64,000 bases of DNA from Caballeronia sp. NK8 (GCF_018408855.1 NZ_AP024325.1:124001-188000); one strand, 5' to 3'. Positions 9,497 through 20,671 are shown, counted from the stretch's first letter. The notes: generated by a model from the letters alone, not told the origin. Numbers and translations: made by a program.

Positions 9497-9570
9497 GGTG
9501 TTCTCCTGTGGATCGGGCGTCGCCAAAGGAGGTTCGCGAGCGGCGACGCTCGTTGGCATCGTCGCACCAC

Positions 9571-9617
9571 CTGTCATAACAGGTATACCGGGCAAAACCC
9601 CTAGCCTGTCATGACAG
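9571..9617. promoter_or_regulatory. paired GntR-type operators between tauD-like gene and its regulator
   Basis: Two copies of one dyad lie 35 bp apart: CTGTCATAACAG at 9571-9582 (one mismatch from symmetry) and CTGTCATGACAG at 9606-9617 (a perfect 12-bp palindrome). They fall in the divergent promoter region between 9496 and 9668. GntR/HutC-family proteins typically bind such short dyads, so autoregulation plus control of the dioxygenase operon is inferred. Confidence 0.72.
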
Positions 9618-9667
9618 CTACAATCGTCGCTATCGTTGCCGTCCATCGAACAGGAAAAGAAGGCGCC

Positions 9668-10378
9668 ATGACACAGCCTCGTTTCAAGCAGATCGAAGAC
9701 GCGTTGCGGCAGCGGATCGTCTCAAACGATCTCGCGCCGGGCGTGAAGCTTCCGTCGGAAGCCGAGCTCGTCGCGCTACACGGCGTGAGCCGCATCACGA
9801 TCCGGCAGGCGCTCGCGGGTCTGCATGCGAGCGGGTTGATCGAGAAGATCAACGGGAAGGGGAGTTTCGTGACGCGTCCTGCCGAGCGCTCGGACCTCGG
9901 GCAACTGACGGGCTTCTACGAGGCGGCGCGCAAGCGTGGCCAGACGGCGCACGGCGAGTTGCTGTCGGTGCGGTCGGTTGCGGCGCCGCCGTTTGCGGTG
10001 CGCTCGCTTGGCCTCGAGGAAGGCGACTCGCTCGTGTGCGCTACGACGCTGCGGCTGTGGGATGCCGTGCCGGTGGCGCTGTTCATGGTGATGGGGGACG
10101 CGGCGCTCATCGACGCGCTCGTCGCCGAGGATCTCGAGACGAACGACGTGATGAGCATCTTCGAGGAGCGGCTTGGCTATCGGCTCAAACACGTCGAAAC
10201 GGAGAGCGCGGCGATCGCCGCCACCAAGGATTACGCCCGGCGGCTGAAGGTTGAGCCGGGGACGCCGCTATTGCGCGTACGCTGTACGCCATTCGATATC
10301 CAGGGCAATGCGCTTTGTTGCGCCGAGCTGGTGTTTCGTGGGGACCGGTTTGCTTATCGTGCGAAGGTTTCGCGGTAG
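9668..10378 (+). CDS. GntR family transcriptional regulator, HutC/UTRA type
   Basis: A 236-residue regulator with an N-terminal winged helix (residues about 8-70: LPSEAELVALHGVSRITIRQ and GLIEKINGKGSFV) and a C-terminal UTRA ligand-binding domain (about 90-230, including TPLLRVRCTPFDIQGNAL). The start MTQPRFKQ at 9668 follows AAGAAGGCGCC. UTRA domains bind small metabolites that release DNA. Its divergent placement and the two operator copies upstream point to repression of the dioxygenase/aldehyde dehydrogenase operon. Confidence 0.92.
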   Translation: MTQPRFKQIEDALRQRIVSNDLAPGVKLPSEAELVALHGVSRITIRQALAGLHASGLIEKINGKGSFVTRPAERSDLGQLTGFYEAARKRGQTAHGELLSVRSVAAPPFAVRSLGLEEGDSLVCATTLRLWDAVPVALFMVMGDAALIDALVAEDLETNDVMSIFEERLGYRLKHVETESAAIAATKDYARRLKVEPGTPLLRVRCTPFDIQGNALCCAELVFRGDRFAYRAKVSR

Positions 10379-10419
10379 GTTTTTCGCCGGATCCGGCGAA
10401 ACCCGCCATAGCCGCGCCC

Positions 10420-11706
10420 TCAGGCGGCCGTAGTAGCGATCCGTTCCCGCGAACCGCCCCTGGACCGCTCCGGATGCAACCAACGCAAGGCCGCAAGCGC
10501 AGCGGCAATCAACATGCCCGCGCTCGTAGCGAAACCGAGTTCGTACGCGTGCGCGCTCGTATTGCCGTGCGCCTGCACGATCCGGCCAATCAGCATCGGC
10601 GCGATCGCGGCGCCCGTGCTCGCAAGCGCCGTATGAATACCGATGAGCGCGCCACGCTGCGCATCCGGCACGACTTCCGACAACAGCGCAGGCGCGAGCG
10701 CAAAACACACGGTAGGCAACGCGCCCGCCAGCGCGAACACCGCGACCTTCTGGCCAGGCGAAAGACCCGGCAACATCAACGCAAAGTACAGACACGCGCC
10801 GCCCACAAACGCCGCACACAGCAAACGCACGCGCGCACTGCGTGACGTTGCGCCCCGCGCGAGCATGCGCTGCGACAGCCAGCTGAGCCCGAGACTGAAC
10901 GGCGCCGCCGTGGCGATCACGAGCGCGAACCATCGTCCCGACGTGATGCCCGAGTAGCCGAGCGCCTGCTCCAGATAGGTCGGCAGCCAGGTCATGTTCG
11001 CGCCGAGCATCCAGTAGCCGGCGAAGCCGAGAAAAAACACGCAGAGGATTGTCGGGTTGCTCAGCAGCCTGCGATAGGGCACTTTCTGAAGCGGCGCGCT
11101 CGCGGGCCCGCGAGCGCGCTGCACGAGATTGCCCTCGCGTCCGACGCCCAGCCACAGCACGCTCCACACCGCGCCGATGATGCCGAGCACGATGAAGTTG
11201 GTCCGCCAGCCCCAGTGATGCGTGATGACCGGAATCAGCAACCCTGCGAGCAGCAGGCCGACGACGGCGCCCTGATTCAGAAACGCGACCGGCATGTTGC
11301 GCTTTTCGTCGGGAAACCATTTGTAGAGTGCGTGGACCGACACCGGATAGAACGGGCCTTCCGCCGCGCCGAGCACGACGCGGCTCACGAGAAACGCCGC
11401 CATGCTGCTGAAGAGCGCCTGTGGAATCTGGAGCACGGCCCAGATCATGCCCATCGCGAGCAGCAGCCAGCGCGTCTGGATCCGGTTCGAGAGGAACCCG
11501 ACCAGTACAGTCGATACGGCGAACAGCCAGAAGAAACTTCCCGCGACGACGCCGAATTGCGCCGGCGACAGGTTCAGTTCGCGCATGAGCGGCACGGCAA
11601 CCATGCCGAGCACGATCTTGTCGAGGAAGTTGATGAGGGCAAGCGCCGTCAGCATCAGGGTCGTCATCCACGCCGCGCGTGGCCTGTAACCGTCGAGTGA
11701 ATTCAT
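10420..11706 (-). CDS. MFS transporter, anion:cation symporter-like
   Basis: A 428-residue major facilitator with about 12 predicted membrane helices, starting MNSLDGYRPRAAWMTTLML at 11706. Features include NFLDKIVLGMVAVPLMREL in helix 1 and the loop 2-3 region FLSNRIQTRWLL. The overall pattern resembles the ACS family of organic acid carriers (hexuronate, phthalate and similar). No clear SD precedes this ATG. It is divergent from the Fae homologue by 301 bp and no dedicated regulator is adjacent, so the substrate is open. Confidence 0.85.
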   Translation of the reverse strand: MNSLDGYRPRAAWMTTLMLTALALINFLDKIVLGMVAVPLMRELNLSPAQFGVVAGSFFWLFAVSTVLVGFLSNRIQTRWLLLAMGMIWAVLQIPQALFSSMAAFLVSRVVLGAAEGPFYPVSVHALYKWFPDEKRNMPVAFLNQGAVVGLLLAGLLIPVITHHWGWRTNFIVLGIIGAVWSVLWLGVGREGNLVQRARGPASAPLQKVPYRRLLSNPTILCVFFLGFAGYWMLGANMTWLPTYLEQALGYSGITSGRWFALVIATAAPFSLGLSWLSQRMLARGATSRSARVRLLCAAFVGGACLYFALMLPGLSPGQKVAVFALAGALPTVCFALAPALLSEVVPDAQRGALIGIHTALASTGAAIAPMLIGRIVQAHGNTSAHAYELGFATSAGMLIAAALAALRWLHPERSRGGSRERIATTAA

Positions 11707-12007
11707 GGTCCGGGTCGGCTCGATGATGGGCGCGCAGCGGCGCGCCGCAGGGTGCAAGTCAGGTTCGGCCGCGCTCGCTCGTAGCGCATGCCGCACGCTT
11801 GCCACGTTAAGGGCGCGTGGCGAACCGCACCCCCACCCGAAACAGGGAGGACAGGGAAAACGCCGTCCCGCACAGTGTGTCACGCGGCGGGAGCAGTCTG
11901 TCGTGAGCGTGGGATGGAACCCCGGGCAACGGCGATGGCATCGTCCTTGCGTGTGGACGTCCCTTCGGTTTATCGAAACATCGTTCCGCCCCAAAAGGAG
12001 AGTGCTC
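11707..12007. other. divergent intergenic region, MFS transporter / fae homologue
   Basis: 301 bp without a gene. It shows an inverted repeat GCCACG-N9-CGTGGC at about 11801-11821, a direct CAGGGAGGACAGGG element near 11844-11857 and a strong SD (AAAAGGAGAG) before the fae homologue. No regulator can be assigned. Confidence 0.45.
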
Positions 12008-12541
12008 ATGAGTCTGGATCTGACGTTCCGTGCCGGCGAAGCAACCGTGCTGGCCGCCCCGGGACAAGCGACCGATGCAATGCCGGAAATTCTGATTGGC
12101 CGCGTCGACGGGCCGGTGGGCCACGCGTTCGCCAACATGATGGCGCAGTCGAAAGGCCACACCGCCATGTTCGCGATTCGCGCGTGCAATCAGATGGTGC
12201 GCCCCGCGACGATGATCGTTCCGAAGGTGACGCTGAAGGACATGGGCAATATCGACCTGTTCGGCGGCGTCGTGCAGTCCGCGACCGCCGATGCCGTGGT
12301 CGATTGCCTGATCGAAGGTATCCTGCCGAAGGATCAGGCGAACGATCTGTGCATCATCAGCCTCGTGTGGATCGATCCGCGCTGCGCGACGGACGCGAAC
12401 CTCGACAAGAAGGACATGTATCGCACGAACTACGAGGCGACGAAGCTCGCGATTCAGCGCGCGATGAACAACGAGCCGAGCGTGGACGAACTCATCGCGA
12501 ATCGTCACAGTATCCGGCACGACATGGACGACTGGAGCTGA
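12008..12541 (+). CDS. formaldehyde-activating enzyme (Fae) homologue lacking the usual catalytic His
   Basis: A 177-residue protein clearly of the Fae family, which condenses formaldehyde with tetrahydromethanopterin. Family blocks seen: EILIGRVDGPVGHAF, TMIVPKVTLKDM, the LFGGVVQSATADAV region, GILPKDQANDLCIISLVWI and NYEATKLAIQRAMN. The start at 12008 has AAGGAG seven bases upstream. By eye alignment to the family block AHIDLIIG, the histidine described as the general acid (usually numbered His17) is Met25 here, so canonical catalysis is doubtful. No other H4MPT-pathway gene is in the window. It may be a binding, sensing or specialised paralogue, as known for extra Fae copies in methylotrophs. 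Confidence 0.88.
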   Translation: MSLDLTFRAGEATVLAAPGQATDAMPEILIGRVDGPVGHAFANMMAQSKGHTAMFAIRACNQMVRPATMIVPKVTLKDMGNIDLFGGVVQSATADAVVDCLIEGILPKDQANDLCIISLVWIDPRCATDANLDKKDMYRTNYEATKLAIQRAMNNEPSVDELIANRHSIRHDMDDWS

Positions 12542-12553
12542 GTCGGGCGGTCG

Positions 12554-13036
12554 TCAGCGGCTGCCTGCCGGGCGGGGGTCGCGCTTGCGCGGCGCCGCGC
12601 GTCGACGCGGGGTGCGCGGCGCCTGCTCGTGAACTTCATCGATGGCGGGAGCGAGCGCCTTGCGTGCCGTGGCGGCGGGCGGTGCGAGATCGGCTGCCTT
12701 CAGCGTGAAATCGACATGCACAGTGTCAAACGGAAAGACGATGGCGCCGTGCTCGTCATGCTCCAGCAGGCCGGCTTCGAGGAGCGCCGTGACATCGCGA
12801 TGCACACCCTTCACGTCGCGTTCGATTCGCCTCGAGAGCTCACGGATGGACATGGGGCCGGCGCCGGTCATCGCCCGGATGATCTGCCAGCGTGGGGTCG
12901 TGAAGGTGCGGAAGAGCAGTTCGGGGGTGGCGTAGGAGAAGAAGTGACCCTGGAACTTGCCGCTCTTGACGGCCGCCAAGACCCTTTCGCCGACCTCTTC
13001 CAGTGAAGCGATGCCAATCGTGACGGTCTTCATCAT
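12554..13036 (-). CDS. winged-helix antitoxin/regulator of a TumE-type toxin-antitoxin pair
   Basis: A 160-residue predicted DNA-binding protein. Residues about 30-105 resemble the HVO_A0114-type winged helix (WQIIRAMTGAGPMSIRELSR, then VHRDVTALLEAGLLEHDEHG). The start is fixed by GGAGG five bases upstream of the ATG at 13036 and by an ATGA overlap with the toxin stop, a translational coupling typical of toxin-antitoxin pairs. The C-terminal 40 residues form an Arg/Pro/Ala-rich basic tail (TPRRRAAPRKRDPRP) not normal for the family, possibly for extra DNA contact. Toxin-first order and the upstream palindrome suggest autoregulation. Confidence 0.8.
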   Translation of the reverse strand: MMKTVTIGIASLEEVGERVLAAVKSGKFQGHFFSYATPELLFRTFTTPRWQIIRAMTGAGPMSIRELSRRIERDVKGVHRDVTALLEAGLLEHDEHGAIVFPFDTVHVDFTLKAADLAPPAATARKALAPAIDEVHEQAPRTPRRRAAPRKRDPRPAGSR

Positions 13037-13335
13037 CTCAACCTCCATCTGTTCCAGAGCTTCACATCGGTTAGGAAATCTGAATAAAGCTGCCCGACGG
13101 AAGTAAATTCATAAGCCGTTTCACCGTCGACGAAATGGCGGTGATCGCCTTTCCCTTGCTCGTTGTCGTAGCGCAGGACGCACTCGTTCGATACGACGTA
13201 CGCAAGCCTGTACTTGTACGCATGCGTACATCCCGGTACCGGCCGCGGAACGTGCCATATGGTTACTTCGACGAACGCATTGTGCGAATACGCCTCGCGT
13301 ACCTTCGCAATGAGACTGGCCTTTGTGTTGGACAT
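13033..13335 (-). CDS. TumE-family toxin (DUF6516)
   Basis: A 100-residue protein matching the TumE family from memory of its signature: a WHVPRPVPGCTHAYKYRLAYV block, then LRYDNEQGKGDHRHFVDGE and a terminal LYSDFLTDV. TumE proteins are encoded with a winged-helix antitoxin and are proposed toxins; the GKGDHRH motif would be the obvious active-site candidate. The ATG at 13335 is assigned; a longer frame from 13392 would run through the palindrome and would lack a good SD. It overlaps the antitoxin by 4 bp (ATGA). Confidence 0.8.
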   Translation of the reverse strand: MSNTKASLIAKVREAYSHNAFVEVTIWHVPRPVPGCTHAYKYRLAYVVSNECVLRYDNEQGKGDHRHFVDGETAYEFTSVGQLYSDFLTDVKLWNRWRLR

Positions 13336-13363
13336 TTTGACAACACCCTGATGTGTTGTCAAA
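13336..13363. promoter_or_regulatory. 28-bp palindromic operator abutting the toxin start
   Basis: TTTGACAACAC (13336-13346) and GTGTTGTCAAA (13353-13363) are perfect 11-bp inverted arms around a 6-nt spacer. The palindrome ends at the base before the toxin ATG. On the minus strand it embeds a consensus TTGACA. It would serve as an operator for the winged-helix antitoxin, or as an mRNA hairpin hiding the start. Confidence 0.78.
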
Positions 13364-16148
<2,785 letters not shown>

Positions 16149-16168
16149 CAGCAGAAGTAGGCCAAAGC

Positions 16169-16200
16169 GCGGCGGTCCTACGGGACCGCCGCTTTTTTTT
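16169..16200 (+). terminator. intrinsic terminator of katG
   Basis: A perfect 10-bp stem GCGGCGGTCC / GGACCGCCGC with loop TACG is followed directly by eight T residues, 20 bp after the katG stop. Confidence 0.93.
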
Positions 16201-16210
16201 GCGCGAAGCC

Positions 16211-16978
16211 TCAATGCGCCACGCGCGCTGCCCGTTGCCTGAACAACAACCCGCACACGACGATGAACATCGCGAGTGCGATCGACGCGCCATAGCGGCT
16301 CATCGCGAGTCCACCGTTCGCGACCGGCTTGTCGAGAAAGTCGCCGACCACGGCGCCGAGTGGCCGCGTCAGAATGAACGCGCTCCAGAACAGCACGGTG
16401 CGCGACACCTCCGTGAAGTAGTACGCAAGCACGATCAGCAGCAACAGGCCGCCGAAGATCATCGCCGCGCCCGTGTAGCCGAAGCCCGCGCTGTCGGCGG
16501 TCCAGTCGCCGAGCGCGGTGCCGAGCGTCTGCGAGAACATGATCGTCACCCAGTAGAACGCTTCGGCTTTCGGCGATGCGATCGTCGATACCGATACCGA
16601 GCCCATCACGCGATGCCACACCACGAGCGACGCAAGCAGCAGCGCGAACAGGATCGCGCTACCGCCCGCGTAACCGATGCCGAGCGAGCGGTCGGCGAAG
16701 TCGGCGAGCGTGGTGCCGACGGTCGTCGTCGCGATGATGGTGATCCAGTAGAGCGCGGGCTGAAACCGATCCGCCCTGATCTGCGCGATCACCGCGACGA
16801 CGAAAACCGCCGCGAAGATGAACGTGCTCATCAGATAGCCGAGATTCATCGACATCGAAAGCGCGTCGCCGCCGGTTTCGCCGAGCGTCGTCGCCGCGAT
16901 CTTGATGACCCAGAACGCGAGCGTCAGCTCCGGAACCTTGGTGAGTGCATGCTTTGCTTGCTCCATGTCGTTTCTCAT
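16211..16978 (-). CDS. COG4705-type polytopic membrane protein
   Basis: A 255-residue inner-membrane protein with about eight hydrophobic segments built from repeats of one pattern: FWVIKIAATTLGETGGDALS, then ALYWITIIATTTVGTTLADF, FYWVTIMFSQTLGTALGDW and FWSAFILTRPLGAVVGDF. This four-fold repeat with T-x-G-x-x-x-x-D is the mark of COG4705, whose function is not firmly known (some members are linked to metal or stress tolerance). An alternative start is 16966 (MEQAKHAL). It converges on katG with the terminator between them. Confidence 0.8.
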   Translation of the reverse strand: MRNDMEQAKHALTKVPELTLAFWVIKIAATTLGETGGDALSMSMNLGYLMSTFIFAAVFVVAVIAQIRADRFQPALYWITIIATTTVGTTLADFADRSLGIGYAGGSAILFALLLASLVVWHRVMGSVSVSTIASPKAEAFYWVTIMFSQTLGTALGDWTADSAGFGYTGAAMIFGGLLLLIVLAYYFTEVSRTVLFWSAFILTRPLGAVVGDFLDKPVANGGLAMSRYGASIALAMFIVVCGLLFRQRAARVAH

Positions 16979-17097
16979 GGGATGGGAAAGGGGTCAAGCG
17001 TAGTGGGCGTTTGCTTAAGAGAGACTTAGTGATCAGCGCGTTTTTGCGCGATCGCGTATCGTCTACATTCCGACTCGCAGATCGACAGGAGACCCGT

Positions 17098-17922
17098 ATG
17101 CCCCGCACCGTCGCCGAGAAACGCGCGGCTTTTCGCGCGCTGCACGAATCCGGTTGTTTCATGTTGCCGAATCCCTGGGATGTCGGTTCCGCGCGTTATC
17201 TCGCGACACTCGGCTTCAAGGCGCTCGCGACGACGAGTTCCGGTTTCGCCTGGTCGCGAGGCTACGCGGATAACCACGTGACGCGCGACGCCGTGCTCGC
17301 GCACTTGCGCGAGATCGTCGAGGCGACCGACCTGCCCGTGAACGCGGACTTCGAAAGCGGCTTCGGCGCGACGCCGGAGGAAGTCGCGCAGAGCGTGAAG
17401 CTGGCGGTGGAAACGGGCGTCGCGGGCTTGTCGATCGAAGACTCGACCGGCGATGCAGCGGCGCCGCTCTTTCCGGTCGATGTCGCCGTGGCGCGCATGA
17501 AGGCGGCGCGGCGCGCGATCGATGAAAGCGGCGGCGACACGCTGCTCGTCGGCCGCGCGGAGAATTTCTTCGCAGGCAAGCCCGATATCGACGATGCGAT
17601 CGCGCGTCTCAAGGCCTATTCCGATGCGGGCGCGGATTGCCTCTACGCGCCGGGCATCAAGACACGCGAGCAGATCGAGGCGGTGGTCAAGGCGGTCGGG
17701 CCGAAGCCGGTGAATCTGCTGATCGGCGGCGTATCCGAATTCACTTTGAGCGATGTCGCCGCGCTCGGCGTGCGGCGCGTGAGCGTCGGCGGGGGACTCG
17801 CGCGGGCGGCGTGGGGCGGGTTCATCCGCGCGGCGCAGGGACTCGGCGAAGGGCGCTTCGACGGGTTCAAGGACGCGGCGGCGGGCAATGACCTCAATGG
17901 AATATTCGACGCGCGCGGATAG
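17098..17922 (+). CDS. isocitrate lyase/PEP mutase superfamily protein
   Basis: A 274-residue TIM-barrel protein of the isocitrate lyase/phosphoenolpyruvate mutase superfamily, which makes or breaks C-C or C-P bonds next to a carboxylate. Seen: NPWDVGSARYLATLGFKALA near the N-terminus, NADFESGF in the Mg-binding region and SIEDSTGD. The usual lyase KKCGH loop is absent, so it belongs to the less understood oxaloacetate/phosphonopyruvate hydrolase-like branch. The start follows AGGAGACC. The RidA gene follows within 20-26 bp and should be co-transcribed. Confidence 0.85.
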   Translation: MPRTVAEKRAAFRALHESGCFMLPNPWDVGSARYLATLGFKALATTSSGFAWSRGYADNHVTRDAVLAHLREIVEATDLPVNADFESGFGATPEEVAQSVKLAVETGVAGLSIEDSTGDAAAPLFPVDVAVARMKAARRAIDESGGDTLLVGRAENFFAGKPDIDDAIARLKAYSDAGADCLYAPGIKTREQIEAVVKAVGPKPVNLLIGGVSEFTLSDVAALGVRRVSVGGGLARAAWGGFIRAAQGLGEGRFDGFKDAAAGNDLNGIFDARG

Positions 17923-17942
17923 TTCCTTACGCAAAGGAGAAC

Positions 17943-18347
17943 ATGCACATGGCCCGCGAACTTATCCGCGTCGAACCGCTTTCGACCTGGCTCGAACGAT
18001 TCAAGGCACCGACGTCCGCCGTCGCGCGTCACGGCGATACGGTCTACGTGTCGGGCTTTCCGCCGTTCGATCCGGAAACCGGCGAAGTCGTTGCGAATGC
18101 AACCATCGAACGGCAGACGGAACTGGTGCTTCAGCAGTTGAAGCTGTGCGTCGAGACGGCGGGTTCGTCGCTCGATCAGGTGTTGAAGTGCAATGTCTAT
18201 TGCACGTCCGTGGATGCGTTTCCTGTCGTGAACGCCGTCTACGGACGCTTCTTCGGACCGAATCCGCCGGCACGCATCTTCATCAACGTGCCGGCGTGGC
18301 CGGGCGGCTTCGACATCGAGATCGACTGCGTCGCGGCGCTCGCGTGA
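17943..18347 (+). CDS. RidA/YjgF family protein
   Basis: A 134-residue RidA-fold protein. Such proteins hydrolyse reactive enamines/imines from PLP enzymes or act as catabolic deaminases. Seen: VYVSGFPPFDPETGEVV, QLKLCVETAGSSLDQVLKCN and the C-terminal NPPARIFINVPAWP, where the Arg that contacts substrate carboxylates in the family is kept. AAGGAG lies 3 nt before the first ATG and 9 nt before a second in-frame ATG at 17949, so the true start may be 17949. It follows an isocitrate-lyase-like gene, suggesting a joint catabolic role. Confidence 0.87.
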   Translation: MHMARELIRVEPLSTWLERFKAPTSAVARHGDTVYVSGFPPFDPETGEVVANATIERQTELVLQQLKLCVETAGSSLDQVLKCNVYCTSVDAFPVVNAVYGRFFGPNPPARIFINVPAWPGGFDIEIDCVAALA

Positions 18348-18359
18348 GGGCGGATATCG

Positions 18360-19238
18360 TCAGTCCGCGTGCGCCCGGTCGAATGCCCACACTTCCGGGA
18401 ATCCCATCAACTCGCACATCTCGGGGAACGGATACATCGCGGCTGAAGCGCTCATCGTGCCTTTGCGCGCGAGAATCTCGCCATAGACATCCTTGAGCGC
18501 CTTCGCGACAGACAGAAAACCCGACGCCGGATAAATCGCCAGCGAAAATCCGAGCTTCTGCAATTCCTCGGGCGCAAGCTGCGGCGTGCGTCCGCCTTCG
18601 ACGACATTCACGAGCAGCGGCATGTCGAACGCGCGCCCGATCTTCTCCAGTTCCTCGACACTCTCCGGCGATTCGATGAACAGCACATCCGCGCCGGCCT
18701 TCGCATAGGCTTCGCCACGACGCAACGCTTCATCGAGCCCGAGCGACGTGCGTGCGTCGGTTCGCGCGACGATCTGGAAATTGCCGTCGCTTCGGCTTTC
18801 CACCGCGACCTTGATCTTGCGCACCATGTCTTCGAGCGCGATCACGCGCCGCCCCGGCGTATGACCGCATTTCTTCGGGAACTCCTGATCTTCGAGCTGA
18901 ATGCCCGCCGCGCCCGCCTGCTCGTAACCGCGCACCGTATGCGCGACGTTCAGCAATCCGCCGTAACCCGTGTCGCCATCGCAGATCATCGGCGTGTTGG
19001 TGCCGCCGCAAAACGCCGCCACGCGATCGACCATGTCGGTATAGGTCGCAAGCCCCGCGTCCGGCAGACCGAGGTAGGACGCGACCGTGCCGAAGCCCGT
19101 CATATAGAGGCATTCGAAGCCCATCGAGTCGGCCATCTTCGCGGAGATCATGTCGAAGATGCCCGGCGCGGTGACGATCTCCTTGCGCGCGAATCGCGCT
19201 TTCAGTGCCTGACGCTTGTCTGCATGCGTAACGCTCAT
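18360..19238 (-). CDS. isocitrate lyase/PEP mutase family lyase (oxaloacetate decarboxylase/methylisocitrate lyase-like)
   Basis: A 292-residue enzyme of the same superfamily as the gene at 17098 but of the lyase branch. Mg-binding CDGDTGYGG and QLEDQEFPKKCGH with the catalytic-type Cys in the KKCGH loop are present, as are ARTDAR and PLLVNVVEGG. Candidates are 2,3-dimethylmalate lyase, carboxyphosphonoenolpyruvate mutase or oxaloacetate decarboxylase. The start at 19238 has AAGGAAA upstream. It is the last gene of a leftward operon gntR-MFS-lyase, so the carrier probably imports its substrate, likely a branched dicarboxylate. Confidence 0.88.
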   Translation of the reverse strand: MSVTHADKRQALKARFARKEIVTAPGIFDMISAKMADSMGFECLYMTGFGTVASYLGLPDAGLATYTDMVDRVAAFCGGTNTPMICDGDTGYGGLLNVAHTVRGYEQAGAAGIQLEDQEFPKKCGHTPGRRVIALEDMVRKIKVAVESRSDGNFQIVARTDARTSLGLDEALRRGEAYAKAGADVLFIESPESVEELEKIGRAFDMPLLVNVVEGGRTPQLAPEELQKLGFSLAIYPASGFLSVAKALKDVYGEILARKGTMSASAAMYPFPEMCELMGFPEVWAFDRAHAD

Positions 19239-19258
19239 GACGATTTCCTTGGAAAGTT

Positions 19259-20671
19259 TCAACGATGTGATTCGCGCGACAGCGCCGCGGCCGCGAGCGC
19301 GTCGTCGGTGGCAGGCGTTGGCGCGATGTCTTCCAGCGAACGGCGATTCGTCTCGATGCCGAACATCGCCAGCACGACGGCCATCACGATGAGCGCGCCG
19401 ATGATCATCGACAGCACGTCCTTCACGCCGCCCGCCGCGTACATCACGACGACGAGTTGCGGCGCGAAAATGCCGGTGATGCGCCCCGCGCAGCCCGCGA
19501 TGCCGTTCGCGCGCATGCGGTTCTCGGTGGCGAAAAGCTCGGGAATGTACGTCGCGATGCCGAGCGCGACCATCAGATACGTCAGCGTGAAGAGCAGGAA
19601 GCCGAGCAGCGTCGCCATTGCGACGCCAGTGGAATTTCCATACAGCCAGCCGATCACCGCCGCCAGCACCGCGACCGCGATCAGCCCGTTCTTGCGGCCG
19701 ATCCGGTCAGCGACGAGTACGCCCAACAGCGCGCCCGCCGGCCCGCCGAGCGCCATCAGCGACGAATAGCCGAGCGACGACGCCATGCCCACGCCCTGTT
19801 TCATCAGGAACGTCGGCACCCACACGATGAAGCCGTAGATCACCATGTTGATCGCGATCTGCACGACGATCGACACGAACGTGCGGCGAATCTGCGAAGG
19901 CGAGAAGAGTTCGAGCAACGTGGTCTTCTTCGTCACGGTGCGCGGCGTATCGTCGATGGGCGGCAGCGGCGCGTGGCGCGACGACTCTTCTTCGGCGGCG
20001 CGCAGGATCGCTTCGGCTTCCTCATAACGGCCTTTCGATTCGAGCCAGCGCGGCGACTCGGGCATCTTCTTGCGGATCACCCAGACGACCATCGCGCCGA
20101 CGCCGACGATCGCGAACATCGCGCGCCAGCCGATCGTCGGAATGATGAGATAGCCGAGGAAGGTCGAGAAAAAGAGCGCCGAGTTCGTGATCAGCGAAAG
20201 ATACGCCGACCATCTGCCGCGCACCGCGGGCGGCATGAACTCGCCCACCGAGCCATAGCCGACGACGATCTCCGCGCCCAGGCCGAGCCCCATGAAGAAG
20301 CGGCACACGATGAGCCACGTCATGTCCGGCGCGAACGCGCCCGCCAGCGACGCGAGGCCGAACACCGCGAGGTTGAACTGATAGGTGAACTTGCGGCCTT
20401 TCGCATCGCCGAGCACGCCCGCCGTGAACGCGCCGATCAACATGCCGATGAAGGTCGACGAGAGGAACGCGGCGTTGAGCTGCATCGTCGACCAGCCGGT
20501 CTTCGAGAGCGCGCCGAGCACGCCGCCCGCGAGATAGACATCGAAGGAATCGAGAAACATGCCCGCGCCGATCAGCCATAACACGCGCTTGTGAAAGCCC
20601 GAGATCGGTAATCGGTCGAGGCGGGGACCCGCGTTTACAGTGCTGATCGTCATGCTGTCTGTGGCCGCCAT
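19259..20671 (-). CDS. MFS transporter (sugar/organic acid:H+ symporter family)
   Basis: A 470-residue major facilitator. Seen: the GMFLDSFDVYLAGGVLG helix 1, AGVLGDAKGRKFTY in loop 2-3, the GEFMPPAVRGRWS motif after helix 4 and VLVADRIGRKNGL in loop 8-9, all characteristic of the sugar porter/aromatic acid carrier group. GGAG lies 7 nt before the ATG. It is flanked by its regulator (40 bp upstream) and a PEP-mutase-family lyase (20 bp downstream). Confidence 0.9.
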   Translation of the reverse strand: MAATDSMTISTVNAGPRLDRLPISGFHKRVLWLIGAGMFLDSFDVYLAGGVLGALSKTGWSTMQLNAAFLSSTFIGMLIGAFTAGVLGDAKGRKFTYQFNLAVFGLASLAGAFAPDMTWLIVCRFFMGLGLGAEIVVGYGSVGEFMPPAVRGRWSAYLSLITNSALFFSTFLGYLIIPTIGWRAMFAIVGVGAMVVWVIRKKMPESPRWLESKGRYEEAEAILRAAEEESSRHAPLPPIDDTPRTVTKKTTLLELFSPSQIRRTFVSIVVQIAINMVIYGFIVWVPTFLMKQGVGMASSLGYSSLMALGGPAGALLGVLVADRIGRKNGLIAVAVLAAVIGWLYGNSTGVAMATLLGFLLFTLTYLMVALGIATYIPELFATENRMRANGIAGCAGRITGIFAPQLVVVMYAAGGVKDVLSMIIGALIVMAVVLAMFGIETNRRSLEDIAPTPATDDALAAAALSRESHR

